Shown: positions 1 to 13,734 of the stretch, one piece after another
Layout of the letters: every line of letters starts with the position of its first letter
Position numbering within the stretch: the stretch's first letter is position 1
NCBI RefSeq assembly: GCF_004136015.1
Contig: NZ_CP024866.1
Coordinates: forward strand, 2,614,336-2,678,335
DNA from: Pseudomonas sp. ACM7
GTDB taxonomy: Bacteria; Pseudomonadota; Gammaproteobacteria; Pseudomonadales; Pseudomonadaceae
Length of the DNA: 64,000 nt
Direction: 5' to 3'
The notes under the pieces: model-generated
What the model saw: the letters and a program-made list of their open reading frames with translations, nothing else
Told to the model about the DNA's origin: nothing
Database searches by the model: none
Translations under genes and position numbers: made by a program

Positions 1-782
1 GCCGCGCAGGACGTCTCGGTATCGGTGCTGTACATGGCCTCTGGCGCGGCTTCGAGGATCACTTTGTAACCCGAACCATCCGGCAGACGTAGCGCATGCA
101 GGAACACGCCGACCGCTTTGCCGCCGGCGAGCATGTTCGGTACGAACTTGCTGGTCAGGGCCTGTGTGGCGAAGAACGGCACGAAAATCCCGGCGGATTC
201 GGACGGTTCCGGGTCAGCGGGAATGCCCACTGCACCACCTTTGCGCACTTCCTTGATAACACTGAGGATGCCTTCCTTGGTGGAAGCGGCCACCCGGTTG
301 CCCAATTGCACCCGCTGCTTGCGCAGCAAATCATCCACCGCCTTCAACTTCGGCGGGCGATAGAAAATGATCGGTTTGCACTGGCTGCAATAGAAGTGGT
401 TCAACACTTCCCAGTTGCCCAGGTGGCTGGTGATGCCAACGACCCCTTTGCCGGAGGCGAGGGCGTCCTTCAATACGTCGAGACCTTCGACTTCACGCAC
501 CAGGTCGATGGAGCGCTGGGCCGGCCAGATCCAGGCGCAGGCGCTTTCGGTCAGGGATTTGCCGATGTCTTTCAGGCTTTGGCCTACCAGTCGCTCCCGT
601 TCAGCCGCGTCCATGTCCGGGAAACACTTGGCGAGATTGATCCGCACCACATCGCGGGAACGGTTGGGGGTTTTCCACATGACCCAGCCGATGGCCGAGC
701 CCACGGCCTGCACTGCCCGCCACGGGAGCAGGGCAAACAGCCGCAGAGCGCCTACCAGCAAGGCGCCTTTAAACTTATCCAC
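1..782 (-). CDS. htrB: Lipid A late acyltransferase, HtrB/LpxL family (3' end cut by window)
   Basis: Membrane enzyme that adds a secondary acyl chain to lipid A during LPS synthesis. The GTG start is supported by AGGAG six bases upstream. The N-terminus has a hydrophobic anchor (about residues 7-36), then the acyltransferase motif HLGNWE with H120 and E125 (HX4E, as in the LpxL family). About 260 codons are visible of a family length near 300; the gene runs out of the window at base 1. It lies 40 bases downstream of tag on the same strand, as in other Pseudomonas origin regions (PA0011-PA0010 order). The start codon lies inside a perfect DnaA box at 775-783. Acyl-chain specificity cannot be read from the sequence. 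Confidence 0.9.
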   Translation of the reverse strand, partial: MDKFKGALLVGALRLFALLPWRAVQAVGSAIGWVMWKTPNRSRDVVRINLAKCFPDMDAAERERLVGQSLKDIGKSLTESACAWIWPAQRSIDLVREVEGLDVLKDALASGKGVVGITSHLGNWEVLNHFYCSQCKPIIFYRPPKLKAVDDLLRKQRVQLGNRVAASTKEGILSVIKEVRKGGAVGIPADPEPSESAGIFVPFFATQALTSKFVPNMLAGGKAVGVFLHALRLPDGSGYKVILEAAPEAMYSTDTETSCA

Positions 783-822
783 AGGTCACTCCTGATCTTG
801 TGCTGTGCGCGAGGCGGCTATT

Positions 823-1380
823 CTAACCGCCGTTCGCCAGCACCGCGTAGCGATCGCAATCCTGAGTGTGGTCCATGACCATGCCCGAGGCCTGCATCAG
901 TGCGTAACAAATAGTCGGGCCGACGAACGTGAAACCGGCCTTTTTCAGGCCTTTGCTCATCTCCACGGCGGTCGGCGTCACGGCCGGCACTTCGCTGCGG
1001 TCCTTGAAATGGTTGATCACAGGCTTGCCGTCGACGAAGGACCAGAGAAACGCCACCGGATCCTCCAGCGCCAGCCAGGCCTGGGCATTGCGCCGGGCCG
1101 CATTGAGTTTGAGGCGATTGCGAATGATGCCCGGATCGAGCATCAATTCATCGATTTCGGCGTCGCTCATCTGCGCCACGCGCTGTACGTCGAAGCCGAA
1201 CATTACCTGACGATAGTGCTCACGTTTACGCAGCACGGTGATCCAGGAAAGGCCGGCCTGGAACCCTTCGAGCAAAAGCAACTCGAACAATCCCTGCGCA
1301 TCGCGTAGCGGCGTACCCCACTCCTGATCGTGATAAGCCATGTACAGCGGATCTTCGGAACACCAAAAGCAGCGTGGCAT
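823..1380 (-). CDS. tag: DNA-3-methyladenine glycosylase I
   Basis: Base-excision repair enzyme removing 3-methyladenine from DNA. The 185-residue length is normal for Tag. The zinc-binding set C4, H17, H171 and C175 and the pocket residue E38 are all at the positions expected for E. coli Tag. The start [10 protein letters not shown] matches the family; an open frame continues far upstream through glyQ but is only an antisense shadow. It is transcribed away from glyQ, with 81 bases between the two starts, and leads into htrB. Nothing unusual. Confidence 0.96.
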   Translation of the reverse strand: MPRCFWCSEDPLYMAYHDQEWGTPLRDAQGLFELLLLEGFQAGLSWITVLRKREHYRQVMFGFDVQRVAQMSDAEIDELMLDPGIIRNRLKLNAARRNAQAWLALEDPVAFLWSFVDGKPVINHFKDRSEVPAVTPTAVEMSKGLKKAGFTFVGPTICYALMQASGMVMDHTQDCDRYAVLANGG

Positions 1381-1461
1381 AAGGCTCCAGGGGGCGTGCG
1401 CAGGACCGAATCGGGTATACTCCCGCTCTTTAAATCGCAGCCCAAGAAACAGGTGAATTTC

Positions 1462-2415
1462 GTGAGCCAGCCTACGCCAGCCGTGCGTACCTTCCAAGAC
1501 TTGATCCTCGCCCTCCAGCAATACTGGGCCGAGCAAGGTTGTGTGGTACTTCAGCCCTACGATATGGAAGTAGGCGCCGGGACTTTCCACACTGCCACGT
1601 TCCTGCGCGCCATTGGCCCGGAAACCTGGAACGCCGCTTATGTGCAGCCCAGTCGTCGCCCGACTGACGGCCGCTACGGCGAAAACCCGAACCGTCTGCA
1701 GCACTACTACCAGTTCCAAGTCGTGCTGAAGCCGAACCCGGACAACTTCCAGGAACTGTACCTGGGCTCCCTCAAGCATGTCGGCCTGGACCCACTGGTC
1801 CACGACATTCGCTTTGTTGAAGACAACTGGGAATCGCCGACCCTCGGCGCCTGGGGCCTGGGTTGGGAAGTCTGGCTCAACGGAATGGAAGTGACGCAGT
1901 TCACTTACTTCCAGCAAGCGGGCGGTATCGAGTGCTACCCGGTGACCGGCGAGATCACTTACGGTCTCGAGCGTCTGGCCATGTACCTGCAAGGCGTGGA
2001 TTCGGTCTACGACCTGGTCTGGGCTGACGGTCCGTTCGGCAAGGTGACCTACGGCGACGTGTTCCACCAGAACGAAGTGGAGCAGTCGACCTACAACTTC
2101 GAACACGCCAACGTCGAGAAGCTGTTCGAGCTGTTCGACTTCTACGAAAGCGAAGCCAAGCGCCTGATCGAACTCGACCAGCCGCTGCCGTTGCCGAGCT
2201 ACGAAATGGTGTTGAAGGCCTCCCACACCTTCAATCTGCTGGATGCGCGCCGGGCAATCTCGGTGACCGCGCGTCAGCAATACATTCTGCGTGTCCGCAC
2301 CCTGGCGCGTTCCGTTGCGCAAGCCTACCTGCTGGCTCGCGCCAAGCTGGGCTTCCCGATGGCGACCCCGGATCTGCGTGACGAAGTGTTGGCTAAGCTG
2401 GAGGCTGCACAATGA
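1462..2415 (+). CDS. glyQ: Glycyl-tRNA synthetase alpha subunit
   Basis: Catalytic subunit of the bacterial alpha2-beta2 glycyl-tRNA synthetase, which charges tRNA-Gly in the cytoplasm. 317 residues; the class II core ([21 protein letters not shown], then the [19 protein letters not shown] region) is intact. A GTG start giving [11 protein letters not shown] is chosen from the family N-terminus; an in-frame GTG three codons earlier and an ATG at 1330 are less likely. A possible -10 element TATACT sits at 1416-1421. The gene overlaps glyS by four bases (ATGA), so translation is coupled. Confidence 0.96.
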   Translation: MSQPTPAVRTFQDLILALQQYWAEQGCVVLQPYDMEVGAGTFHTATFLRAIGPETWNAAYVQPSRRPTDGRYGENPNRLQHYYQFQVVLKPNPDNFQELYLGSLKHVGLDPLVHDIRFVEDNWESPTLGAWGLGWEVWLNGMEVTQFTYFQQAGGIECYPVTGEITYGLERLAMYLQGVDSVYDLVWADGPFGKVTYGDVFHQNEVEQSTYNFEHANVEKLFELFDFYESEAKRLIELDQPLPLPSYEMVLKASHTFNLLDARRAISVTARQQYILRVRTLARSVAQAYLLARAKLGFPMATPDLRDEVLAKLEAAQ

Positions 2416-4466
2416 GTGCTCAAGATTTTCTGGTTGAACTGGGCACCGAAGAACTGCCACCCAAAGCCCTGAACACCCTGGCCGACGCGTTCCTGGCCGG
2501 TATCGACAAGGGCCTGCAAGCCGCTGGCCTGAACTACGAGACCAAAACCGTCTACGCCGCGCCACGTCGTCTGGCTGTGCTGATCACCTCGCTGGCTACC
2601 CATCAGCCGGATCGCAGCATCAACCTCGACGGCCCGCCACGTCAGGCCGCGTTCGATGCCGAAGGCAACCCGACTCAAGCAGCCTTGGGCTTCGCCAAGA
2701 AGTGCGGCGTCGACCTGAGCGAAATCGATCAGAGCGGCCCGAAACTGCGCTACAGCCAAAGCATTGCCGGCAAGCCAACCGCGAGCCTGCTGCCGACCAT
2801 CGTCGAAGATTCCCTGAACGACCTGCCTATTCCCAAGCGCATGCGCTGGGGTGCTCGCAAGGAAGAATTCGTTCGTCCGACTCAGTGGCTGGTGATGCTG
2901 CTCGGTGACCAGGTCATCGATTGCACGATCCTTGCCCAGAAGTCCGGCCGCGATTCCCGTGGTCACCGCTTCCATCACCCGGAAAGCGTGCGCATCACCT
3001 CGCCGGCCAACTACCTGACCGACCTGCGTGCCGCTTATGTATTGGCCGATGCCAACGAGCGTCGCGAGCTGATCAGCAAGCGCGTCGAAGAGCTGGCGAC
3101 GATGCAGGAAGGGACGGCGATCGTCCCGCCAGCGTTGCTCGACGAAGTGACCGCGCTGGTTGAATGGCCGGTGCCGCTGGTGTGCTCGTTCGAAGAGCGT
3201 TTCCTCGACGTGCCGCAAGAAGCCCTGATCACCACCATGCAGGACAACCAGAAGTACTTCTGCCTGCTGGATGCCGACGGCAAGTTGCTGCCACGTTTCA
3301 TTACCGTGGCCAACATCGAAAGCAAAGACCCGCAGCAGATCATCGCCGGTAACGAGAAAGTGGTTCGCCCACGCCTGACCGACGCCGAGTTCTTCTTCAA
3401 GCAAGACAAGAAGCAAAAACTCGAAGATTTCAATCTGCGTCTGCAGAACGTGGTGTTCCAGGAAAAACTCGGCAGCGTCTACGACAAGGCCGAGCGCGTT
3501 TCCAAACTCGCTGCGTTTATTGCTCAACGCATTGGCGGTAACGCCGCATGGGCTTCCCGGGCCGGCCTGCTGTCCAAGTGCGACCTGGCGACCGAGATGG
3601 TCGGTGAGTTCCCGGAGATGCAAGGTGTCGCCGGTTACTACTACGCCCTCAACGACGGCGAGCCGGAAGAAGTTGCACTGGCACTGAACGAGCAATACAT
3701 GCCGCGCGGTGCCGGTGCGGAACTGCCGACCACCCTGACCGGTGCGGCCGTGGCCATCGCGGACAAGCTCGACACGCTGGTGGGCATTTTCGGCATCGGC
3801 ATGCTGCCAACCGGCAGCAAAGACCCGTATGCCCTGCGTCGTGCCGCACTGGGTGTGTTGCGCATCCTGATCGACAAGAAGCTCGACCTCGACCTGAACG
3901 ACGCCGTGGCTTTCGCCGTGAATGCGTTCGGTACCAAGGTCAAGGCTGCCGGCCTCAATGATTCGGTGCTGGAGTTCATCTTCGACCGTCTGCGTGCCCG
4001 TTATGAAGACGAAGGCGTTGATGTCGGGACTTACCTGTCGGTGCGTGCCCTGAAACCAGGTTCGGCGCTGGACTTCGATCAACGCGTACAAGCGGTAGAA
4101 GCCTTCCGCAAATTGCCGGAAGCCGCTGCCCTGGCCGCGGTGAACAAGCGCGTTTCGAACTTGCTGAGCAAGGTCGAAGGCTCTGTTCCTTCGGTCGTGG
4201 AAGCCAAGTACTTCGACAACGCCAACGAGTTCTCGCTGTACTCGGCGATCCAGCAGGCTGACCAGGCTGTCCAGCCGATGGCGGCGGCGCGTCAGTACAG
4301 CGAATCGCTGGCACGTCTGGCTGCCTTGCGCGAGCCAGTGGATGCGTTCTTCGAAGCCGTAATGGTCAACGCTGAAGATGCCAAGGTCCGAGCCAACCGT
4401 TATGCGTTGCTGTCGCGCCTGCGAGGGCTGTTCCTCGGCGTCGCCGACATTTCGCTGCTGGGCTGA
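2412..4466 (+). CDS. glyS: Glycyl-tRNA synthetase beta subunit
   Basis: tRNA-binding partner of GlyQ in glycyl-tRNA synthetase. 684 residues, full length for the family, beginning [20 protein letters not shown], the usual N-terminal signature, and ending in the DALR-like anticodon-binding helices. Start codon overlaps the glyQ stop, so the two subunits are made in equal amounts from one transcript. The gene leads directly into gmhB ten bases after its stop. A 729-residue frame on the other strand is an antisense shadow. Confidence 0.97.
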   Translation: MSAQDFLVELGTEELPPKALNTLADAFLAGIDKGLQAAGLNYETKTVYAAPRRLAVLITSLATHQPDRSINLDGPPRQAAFDAEGNPTQAALGFAKKCGVDLSEIDQSGPKLRYSQSIAGKPTASLLPTIVEDSLNDLPIPKRMRWGARKEEFVRPTQWLVMLLGDQVIDCTILAQKSGRDSRGHRFHHPESVRITSPANYLTDLRAAYVLADANERRELISKRVEELATMQEGTAIVPPALLDEVTALVEWPVPLVCSFEERFLDVPQEALITTMQDNQKYFCLLDADGKLLPRFITVANIESKDPQQIIAGNEKVVRPRLTDAEFFFKQDKKQKLEDFNLRLQNVVFQEKLGSVYDKAERVSKLAAFIAQRIGGNAAWASRAGLLSKCDLATEMVGEFPEMQGVAGYYYALNDGEPEEVALALNEQYMPRGAGAELPTTLTGAAVAIADKLDTLVGIFGIGMLPTGSKDPYALRRAALGVLRILIDKKLDLDLNDAVAFAVNAFGTKVKAAGLNDSVLEFIFDRLRARYEDEGVDVGTYLSVRALKPGSALDFDQRVQAVEAFRKLPEAAALAAVNKRVSNLLSKVEGSVPSVVEAKYFDNANEFSLYSAIQQADQAVQPMAAARQYSESLARLAALREPVDAFFEAVMVNAEDAKVRANRYALLSRLRGLFLGVADISLLG

Positions 4467-4476
4467 GGGGCTGCTG

Positions 4477-5010
4477 TTGAAACTGCTGATTCTCGATCGG
4501 GACGGGGTGATCAATTACGACTCCGACGCTTACATCAAGTCGGTGGAGGAGTGGATTCCGCTCCCGGGTTCGATCGAAGCCATCGCGCAGTTGAGCAAGG
4601 CTGGCTGGACGGTAGCGGTGGCTACCAACCAGTCGGGCATCGCTCGCGGCTATTACGACATCGCCACCCTGGACGCCATGCACGAGCGCTTGCGCGAGCG
4701 GGTGGCGGAGCAGGGCGGTGAAGTCGGGCTGATCGTATATTGCCCGCACGGGCCGGACGATGGCTGCGATTGCCGCAAACCAAAACCCGGGATGTTGAAA
4801 ACCATTGCCGCGCATTACAACGTATCGCTGACCAATCTTTGGTTCGTCGGCGATACCCTTGGTGACCTGGAGGCCGCCAAAGCCGTCGATTCTCAGCCAG
4901 TTTTGGTAAAGACCGGGAAAGGCGAAAAGACTTTGGGCAAGACCCTACCGGTAGGCACCTTGATTTTTGACGATCTGGCGGCGATTGCCGCAGAACTTAT
5001 CCACAACTAA
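4477..5010 (+). CDS. gmhB: D-glycero-beta-D-manno-heptose-1,7-bisphosphate 7-phosphatase
   Basis: HAD-superfamily phosphatase of the ADP-heptose pathway for the LPS inner core. 177 residues from a TTG start preceded by GAGGGG; the upstream ATG in the same frame lies inside glyS and is rejected. Catalytic aspartates D7 and D9 sit in LDRDGV, and the zinc loop C89/H91/C97/C99 distinguishes GmhB from other HAD phosphatases. It follows glyS in the same operon. The last codons (ELIHN) are written with a perfect DnaA box at 4997-5005. Confidence 0.93.
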   Translation: MKLLILDRDGVINYDSDAYIKSVEEWIPLPGSIEAIAQLSKAGWTVAVATNQSGIARGYYDIATLDAMHERLRERVAEQGGEVGLIVYCPHGPDDGCDCRKPKPGMLKTIAAHYNVSLTNLWFVGDTLGDLEAAKAVDSQPVLVKTGKGEKTLGKTLPVGTLIFDDLAAIAAELIHN

Positions 5011-5091
5011 GGCTCTTCTGACATCCTGGCCAAGGACTGATCGGGAGTGCGCTTGAATAGGCGGGCAGTGCCCGCAACGGTAAATGTCGCC

Positions 5092-5871
5092 ATGTCGATA
5101 CTGCAGGCCATCAGATCCTTCCTCTTTTACCTGCTGCTGGGCACCAGCTCCTTGCTCTGGTGCAGCCTGAGCTTTTTTATCGCGCCTTTTCTGCCGTTCA
5201 AGGCGCGGTATCGCTTCATCAATGTTTACTGGTGCCGCTGCGCCTTGTGGCTGAGCAAGGTTTTCCTGGGCATCAGCTACGAAGTGAAGGGCGCCGAGAA
5301 CGTACCTGACCAGCCCTGCGTGATTCAGTCGAACCACCAGAGCACGTGGGAGACGTTCTTTCTATCCGCCTACTTTGAGCCATTGAGCCAAGTGCTCAAG
5401 CGCTCATTACTGTTTGTGCCGTTCTTCGGCTGGGCCATGGCCATGCTGCGACCAATCGCCATCGACCGCGACAATCCGAAAGCCGCGCTCAAGCATGTGG
5501 CGAAGAAGGGCGATGAACTGCTGAAAGACGGCGTCTGGGTCCTGATCTTCCCAGAGGGAACGCGCGTTCCTTACGGCACCATCGGAAAATTCTCTCGCGG
5601 TGGTACCGCTTTAGCCGTCAACGCCGCACTTCCAGTGCTGCCGATTGCGCACAATGCTGGCAAGTTCTGGCCGAAAACCGGTTGGGCGAAGAAGCAGGGC
5701 GTCATCACCGTGATCATCGGTGAGCCGATGTACGCCGTGGGCAGTGGGCCGCGCGCCATTGCCGATCTGAATGACCGGGTGCAGAGCTGGAATGAGCAGA
5801 TGCAACGGGAAATGGGCTCGCTGCCAGCAGCCCCTGCGGCCCCCTCCGCCAACGATCAGGTTGCTGTCTGA
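5092..5871 (+). CDS. plsC: 1-acylglycerol-3-phosphate O-acyltransferase (PlsC family)
   Basis: Inner-membrane acyltransferase making phosphatidic acid from lysophosphatidic acid. 259 residues from the ATG at 5092; an in-frame GTG at 5047 would add 15 residues without family support. A strongly hydrophobic N-terminal segment (about residues 8-33) anchors it. The catalytic motif is NHQSTWE, H82-x4-E87, a glutamate variant of HX4D, and FPEGTR follows. It corresponds to the gene between gmhB and gyrB in P. aeruginosa (PA0005). It is followed by a DnaA box at 5877-5885 and converges on gyrB. Confidence 0.92.
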   Translation: MSILQAIRSFLFYLLLGTSSLLWCSLSFFIAPFLPFKARYRFINVYWCRCALWLSKVFLGISYEVKGAENVPDQPCVIQSNHQSTWETFFLSAYFEPLSQVLKRSLLFVPFFGWAMAMLRPIAIDRDNPKAALKHVAKKGDELLKDGVWVLIFPEGTRVPYGTIGKFSRGGTALAVNAALPVLPIAHNAGKFWPKTGWAKKQGVITVIIGEPMYAVGSGPRAIADLNDRVQSWNEQMQREMGSLPAAPAAPSANDQVAV

Positions 5872-6000
5872 GATTCTGTGGATAACCTGTGTACCGTTTT
5901 GTCGAAAAGTAGCGTTTTTTGTTTTTAAGCTTATGATTTATATACATATTTCCTAAACACATAAAACGCCGGAAATGGTGCATAAGTTTTTTTCGGGCGC

Positions 6001-6031
6001 AAAAAAACCGGCTGATATAGCCGGTTTTTTT
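6001..6031 (+). terminator. Rho-independent terminator after plsC
   Basis: A-tract, stem ACCGGCT / AGCCGGT (6007-6013 with 6019-6025), five-base loop, then seven T. Because both tracts are present it could work in either direction. It ends the glyQS-gmhB-plsC transcript 130 bases after the plsC stop. Confidence 0.85.
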
Positions 6032-6105
6032 ATGCCTGCGATTTGCTGGATTTCAGGCTTCGAACAAACGGCACGTGGGGCCTGCTTTCACGGAATCGCA
6101 GAAAT

Positions 6106-6137
6106 AAAAAAGGCCAACGCTGAGTGTTGGCCTTTTT
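6106..6137 (-). terminator. Rho-independent terminator after gyrB
   Basis: Inverted repeat AAGGCCAAC / GTTGGCC with A and T tracts on its two sides, 21 bases beyond the gyrB stop. On the minus strand the hairpin ends in a run of T, as expected for the end of the dnaA-dnaN-recF-gyrB transcript; the mirror tract would also stop readthrough from plsC. Confidence 0.88.
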
Positions 6138-6157
6138 CGTTTGGCAGGTTCGCTGGA

Positions 6158-9690
<3,533 letters not shown>

Positions 9691-9710
9691 CTAGCTTCTG
9701 CTGAGCATGA

Positions 9711-10814
9711 TTACAGACGCATCGGCATGACAACGTAGGCCGAGTCGTCGTTGTCGGACTCTTGCACCAGCGCACTGCTGTTGGAGTCGGACAGGATCAG
9801 ACGAACCTGCTCAGTGGTCATGACGCCCAACACGTCGAGCAGGTAGCTCACGTTGAAGCCGATTTCCAGATTTCCGCCGTTGTACTCGACGCCCACTTCT
9901 TCTTCCGCTTCTTCCTGTTCCGGGTTGTTCGCCTGGATCTTCAGTTGACCATTGGCCAGTTGCAGACGGATGCCGCGGTACTTCTCGTTGGACAGAATCG
10001 CGGTACGGCTGAACGCTTCACGCAGGGCCTGACGATCGCCGAGTACCAGCTTGTCGCCGCCCTTAGGCAGAACACGCTCGTAGTCCGGGAATTTGCCGTC
10101 GACCAGTTTCGACGTGAAGGTGAACTCGCCAGTGGTCGCACGAATGTGGTGCTGACCCAGTACGATACTGACGATGCCGTCCGGCTCAGTCAGCAGGCGC
10201 GCCAGCTCAAGGATACCTTTACGTGGCACGATGACCTGATGGCGATCCGGCTGACCGATATCAGCCTGCATCGAGCACATGGCCAGACGGTGACCGTCGG
10301 TGGCCACGGCGCGGATGATGCCAGCCGAGACTTCCAGCAGCATGCCGTTGAGGTAGTAACGCACGTCCTGCTGGGCCATCGCGAAGCTGGTGCGCTCGAT
10401 CAGACGACGCAGTTTGCTTTGCTCAAGGCTGCACGTCAGCGAGCCGGGGCCTTCTTCCACAGTCGGGAAGTCATTGGCCGGCAGGGTCGACAGGGTGAAG
10501 CGGCTACGGCCGGCCTTCACCACAAGCTTCTGCTCGTCGACCTTGATGTCGATCAGCGCATCGTTCGGCAAGCTTTTGCAGATATCCATCAGCTTGCGCG
10601 CAGGCACAGTGATGGAACCTGGATCGGCAGGCTCTTCGAGTTGTACACGACCGACCAACTCGACTTCCAGGTCGGTACCGGTCAGCGACAATTGCTGGCC
10701 TTCGACAACCAGCAGCACGTTGGAGAGCACCGGCAAGGTCTGTCGGCGCTCGACGACGCCTGCGACCAGTTGCAGGGGTTTCAACAGGGCTTCGCGTTGA
10801 ATGGTGAAATGCAT
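9711..10814 (-). CDS. dnaN: DNA polymerase III beta subunit (sliding clamp)
   Basis: Ring-shaped clamp that tethers polymerase III to DNA. 367 residues, start MHFTIQREALLKPLQLVAGVVERRQTLPVLSNVLL and end YVVMPMRL, both diagnostic of DnaN. Full length with three clamp domains. It follows dnaA by 39 bases and precedes recF by 20 bases on the same strand. Large open frames on the other strand are shadows. Confidence 0.98.
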   Translation of the reverse strand: MHFTIQREALLKPLQLVAGVVERRQTLPVLSNVLLVVEGQQLSLTGTDLEVELVGRVQLEEPADPGSITVPARKLMDICKSLPNDALIDIKVDEQKLVVKAGRSRFTLSTLPANDFPTVEEGPGSLTCSLEQSKLRRLIERTSFAMAQQDVRYYLNGMLLEVSAGIIRAVATDGHRLAMCSMQADIGQPDRHQVIVPRKGILELARLLTEPDGIVSIVLGQHHIRATTGEFTFTSKLVDGKFPDYERVLPKGGDKLVLGDRQALREAFSRTAILSNEKYRGIRLQLANGQLKIQANNPEQEEAEEEVGVEYNGGNLEIGFNVSYLLDVLGVMTTEQVRLILSDSNSSALVQESDNDDSAYVVMPMRL

Positions 10815-10853
10815 GGTCTAGTCCCTTGCCTTAATAAGCTGCGCTGGTGTTCA

Positions 10854-12374
10854 TCAAGTGGTCAGTGTACGCAGCAGGTTCTTGTAGTCCTCGCGGATGT
10901 CCGCGTCGGATTCCTTAAGTTCGTTGATCTTGCGGCAGGCGTGCAAAACAGTCGTGTGGTCCCGGCCGCCAAACACGTCGCCGATTTCCGGCAAGCTGTG
11001 GTTGGTCAGTTCTTTGGACAACGCCATGGCGACCTGACGCGGACGAGCTACCGAACGCGAACGACGTTTGGACAACAAGTCGGAGATCTTGATCTTGTAG
11101 TACTCGGCGACCGTGCGCTGAATGTTATCCACAGAGACCAGTTTGTCTTGCAGTGCCAACAGATCTTTCAGGGATTCGCGAATCAACTCGATGGTGATAT
11201 CGCGGCCCATGAAGTGCGAGTGGGCGATCACGCGTTTGAGCGCGCCTTCCAGCTCACGGACGTTGGAACGAATACGCTGGGCAATGAAGAACGCCGCGTC
11301 ATGGGGCAGATCGACTTTGGCCTGATCGGCCTTTTTCATTAGGATCGCCACACGGGTTTCCAGTTCCGGCGGCTCGACGGCTACCGTCAGGCCCCAGCCG
11401 AAGCGGGATTTTAGGCGCTCTTCAAGGCCTTCAATTTCTTTCGGGTAGCGGTCACTGGTGAGAATGACCTGCTGGCCACCTTCAAGCAGGGCGTTGAAGG
11501 TGTGGAAAAACTCTTCCTGGGAACGTTCTTTGCGAGCGAAGAACTGAATGTCATCGATCAACAATGCATCCACCGAACGGTAGAAGCGCTTGAACTCGTT
11601 GATGGCGTTCAGCTGCAGGGCCTTGACCATGTCGGCCACGAACCGCTCGGAATGCAGGTACACAACCTTGGCATTCGGATTCTTCTTTAACAGGTGGTTA
11701 CCCACAGCGTGCATCAAGTGGGTTTTACCCAAACCGACACCACCATAAAGGAAGAGCGGGTTGTAACCGTGCTTGGGATTGTCCGCCACTTGCCAGGCCG
11801 CAGCCCGGGCCAGTTGGTTGGACTTGCCCTCGACGAAGTTTTCGAAGGTGAAGGTGCGGTTCAGGTAGCTGGTGTGCTTGAGCGCGCCTTCGACCTGCAC
11901 CGTACGCTGTTCGGCGCGAATCGGAGCTTGTTGCGAACTGGCCCCGGCCATCGGGTCGAAGCTGTCGCGCGATGGCTCTTCATTAACCTCGGCAACTTTT
12001 TGCGTCGCACGCTTGGTCGGAGCGGCTAACTGGGCTGGCGCCGGGGCGCTGACAGGTGCTTGAGCGGCCTGAGCCTGTGAAGCAGCGGCGGCCAACGGAG
12101 CATTCGGGGCGGCACGCGGTGCCGAACTGCGTTTGCTGCCTATTAATAAGGACAGCGCCGGCGCCATGCCATTGCCATGCTCATCCAGCAGTTCAAGGAC
12201 GCGGCCCAGGTACTTTTCGTTGACCCAGTCGAGAACAAAACGATTCGGTGCGTAGACACGCAACTCGTCGCCTTCGGCTTCGACCTGTAGTGGACGGATC
12301 CAAGTGTTGAATTGTTGGGCAGGCAGCTCATCGCGCAAAAGCTCCACGCACTGCTGCCAAAGTTCCACTGACAC
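10854..12374 (-). CDS. dnaA: Chromosomal replication initiator DnaA
   Basis: AAA+ initiator that binds DnaA boxes and opens oriC. 506 residues from a GTG start. Domain I begins [18 protein letters not shown], and a variable Ala/Pro-rich domain II spans roughly residues 85-170. The AAA+ core carries Walker [17 protein letters not shown] and Walker B LLIDDIQF. The C-terminal box-binding helix-turn-helix is [15 protein letters not shown]. The gene contains a perfect DnaA box (11,125-11,133), and the box-rich oriC lies directly upstream, as expected for autoregulation. Confidence 0.98.
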   Translation of the reverse strand: MSVELWQQCVELLRDELPAQQFNTWIRPLQVEAEGDELRVYAPNRFVLDWVNEKYLGRVLELLDEHGNGMAPALSLLIGSKRSSAPRAAPNAPLAAAASQAQAAQAPVSAPAPAQLAAPTKRATQKVAEVNEEPSRDSFDPMAGASSQQAPIRAEQRTVQVEGALKHTSYLNRTFTFENFVEGKSNQLARAAAWQVADNPKHGYNPLFLYGGVGLGKTHLMHAVGNHLLKKNPNAKVVYLHSERFVADMVKALQLNAINEFKRFYRSVDALLIDDIQFFARKERSQEEFFHTFNALLEGGQQVILTSDRYPKEIEGLEERLKSRFGWGLTVAVEPPELETRVAILMKKADQAKVDLPHDAAFFIAQRIRSNVRELEGALKRVIAHSHFMGRDITIELIRESLKDLLALQDKLVSVDNIQRTVAEYYKIKISDLLSKRRSRSVARPRQVAMALSKELTNHSLPEIGDVFGGRDHTTVLHACRKINELKESDADIREDYKNLLRTLTT

Positions 12375-12851
12375 GGATATCCCCTAAGTTGAAAGCCGGT
12401 GAGGCAAAAACAAGCCGCCATTGTAGCCGACCAAGCCCCGACTTATCCACACGAAGGTTGTGCAACTCCCATGAAGAATCAGTGATTTATACGAAAAAAA
12501 GACGACCAGCGGTCTGTGCATAAGCTCTGTGGATAACCGGGCCTAAGGTCGTTGTACAAGTGGGGGCGAAACCCGGTGGATAACCACGCTGTGGATAAGT
12601 ACCTCTTTCACACACAGCTTATCCGACAGCGCAGCACAGGGTTACCACCGTTTTCCACCGTAGTTGTCATTCTCTGTACATCACGACTTTAAAGGGCTGA
12701 TGGCAGTTATCCACAGATGATCGTGTCCCTAGCTTTTATAAGCTTTACAGAAAAGCTTTAAATACTTTCCTTCTTAATTTCTATATCTAGCCAAGGAGCT
12801 CGGCAGGAAAAACGTCTGGAGATCTATTTATAAGGAATCGCTGGTTGGAAA
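12375..12851. other. oriC: Chromosomal replication origin oriC (dnaA-rpmH intergenic)
   Basis: Non-coding stretch with four perfect DnaA boxes: 12443-12451 and 12707-12715 in plus orientation, 12528-12536 and 12590-12598 in minus orientation. One-mismatch boxes lie at 12515-12523 and 12575-12583. An AT-rich tract (about 12,728-12,790), rich in TTTATAA, AAGCTTT and TTCTTAATTTCTATAT, follows the last box and is the likely unwinding element. The location between dnaA and rpmH is the established origin position in Pseudomonas. Confidence 0.93.
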
Positions 12852-12880
12852 TTGACCTAGAGGCTTGCTTTCTCTAGAAT
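12852..12880 (+). promoter_or_regulatory. Sigma-70 promoter for rpmH-rnpA-yidD-yidC
   Basis: -35 TTGACC (12852-12857), 17-base spacer, -10 TAGAAT (12875-12880). It is placed 61 bases before the rpmH start and at the edge of oriC, so transcription leaves the origin rightwards. Confidence 0.8.
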
Positions 12881-12941
12881 CCCCGGTCTCTTAAAACGGG
12901 GGCCATTCCGGCCCGTTGTGGACGAACCAGGTAACACGACA

Positions 12942-13076
12942 ATGAAACGTACTTTCCAACCAAGCACTATCAAACGCGCTCGTACCCACGGTTTCCGTGC
13001 TCGCATGGCTACCAAAAACGGTCGTGCCGTCCTGTCGCGTCGTCGCGCCAAAGGTCGTGCGCGTCTGGCAGTTTGA
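12942..13076 (+). CDS. rpmH: 50S ribosomal protein L34
   Basis: Small basic ribosomal protein of 44 residues, [44 protein letters not shown], read directly from the DNA; it matches L34 over its whole length. It is the first gene right of oriC and is followed by rnpA 16 bases later. A longer frame that starts inside rpmH and runs into rnpA is rejected in favour of this gene plus the correct rnpA start. Confidence 0.98.
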   Translation: MKRTFQPSTIKRARTHGFRARMATKNGRAVLSRRRAKGRARLAV

Positions 13077-13092
13077 TAATCCGGCACTGGAG

Positions 13093-13494
13093 GTGAGTCA
13101 GGACTTCAGTCGGGAAAAGCGTCTGCTTACTCCCCGGCATTTCAAGGCAGTCTTTGACTCCCCTACCGGCAAGGTTCCGGGGAAAAATCTCCTGCTCCTT
13201 GCGCGCAACAACGATCTTGATCACCCCCGTCTCGGGCTGGTTATCGGGAAAAAGAGCGTAAAGCTCTCCGTCGAGCGCAATCGCCTCAAACGTCTGATGC
13301 GCGAATCGTTCCGTCTGAACCAGGACTCACTGGCCGGCTGGGACATCGTTATCGTCGCGCGCAAAGGTTTGGGTGACGTAGAAAACCCCGAATTGATTCA
13401 GCATTTCGGCAAACTCTGGAAGCGTCTGGCACGCAGCACGCCGGTACCAGCAGTCAAAACCGAAACTGTAGGGGTAGACAGTCCCGATGCGTAA
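13093..13494 (+). CDS. rnpA: Ribonuclease P protein component
   Basis: Protein subunit of RNase P, which matures tRNA 5' ends together with the RnpB RNA. 133 residues from a GTG start preceded by GGAG, giving [21 protein letters not shown]. The RNA-binding RNR motif is present in [15 protein letters not shown]. The frame extends upstream into rpmH, but that part is not RnpA. The gene overlaps yidD by eight bases. The extended acidic tail after RLARSTPV is typical of Pseudomonas. Confidence 0.96.
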   Translation: MSQDFSREKRLLTPRHFKAVFDSPTGKVPGKNLLLLARNNDLDHPRLGLVIGKKSVKLSVERNRLKRLMRESFRLNQDSLAGWDIVIVARKGLGDVENPELIQHFGKLWKRLARSTPVPAVKTETVGVDSPDA

Positions 13495-13732
13495 ACTGGC
13501 ACTCGTTCCGATCCAGTTTTATCGCTATGCCATTAGTCCTCTGATGGCCAGTCACTGTCGTTTCTACCCCAGTTGTTCCTGCTACGCGTATGAAGCCATA
13601 GAAAATCATGGCCTTCTGCGCGGTGGCTGGCTGGCCTTTCGTCGTTTAGGTCGCTGTCATCCGTGGAATCCCGGTGGTTATGACCCGGTTCCATCTATCC
13701 CTACCTCCCGTTCTTCTTCGATGGCCGAGTAA
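13487..13732 (+). CDS. yidD: Membrane protein insertion efficiency factor YidD
   Basis: Small peripheral membrane protein that aids YidC-dependent insertion. 81 residues with the conserved core [30 protein letters not shown] and the following [27 protein letters not shown]. The ATG lies inside the end of rnpA (eight-base overlap), and yidC follows after two bases, so expression of the three is coupled. Confidence 0.96.
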   Translation: MRKLALVPIQFYRYAISPLMASHCRFYPSCSCYAYEAIENHGLLRGGWLAFRRLGRCHPWNPGGYDPVPSIPTSRSSSMAE

Positions 13733-13734
13733 TC

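Noticed and set aside
823..2565. 580-residue minus-strand frame covering tag and glyQ
   Set aside because: Only the last 185 residues are a real protein (Tag); the rest is antisense to glyQ and the start of glyS.
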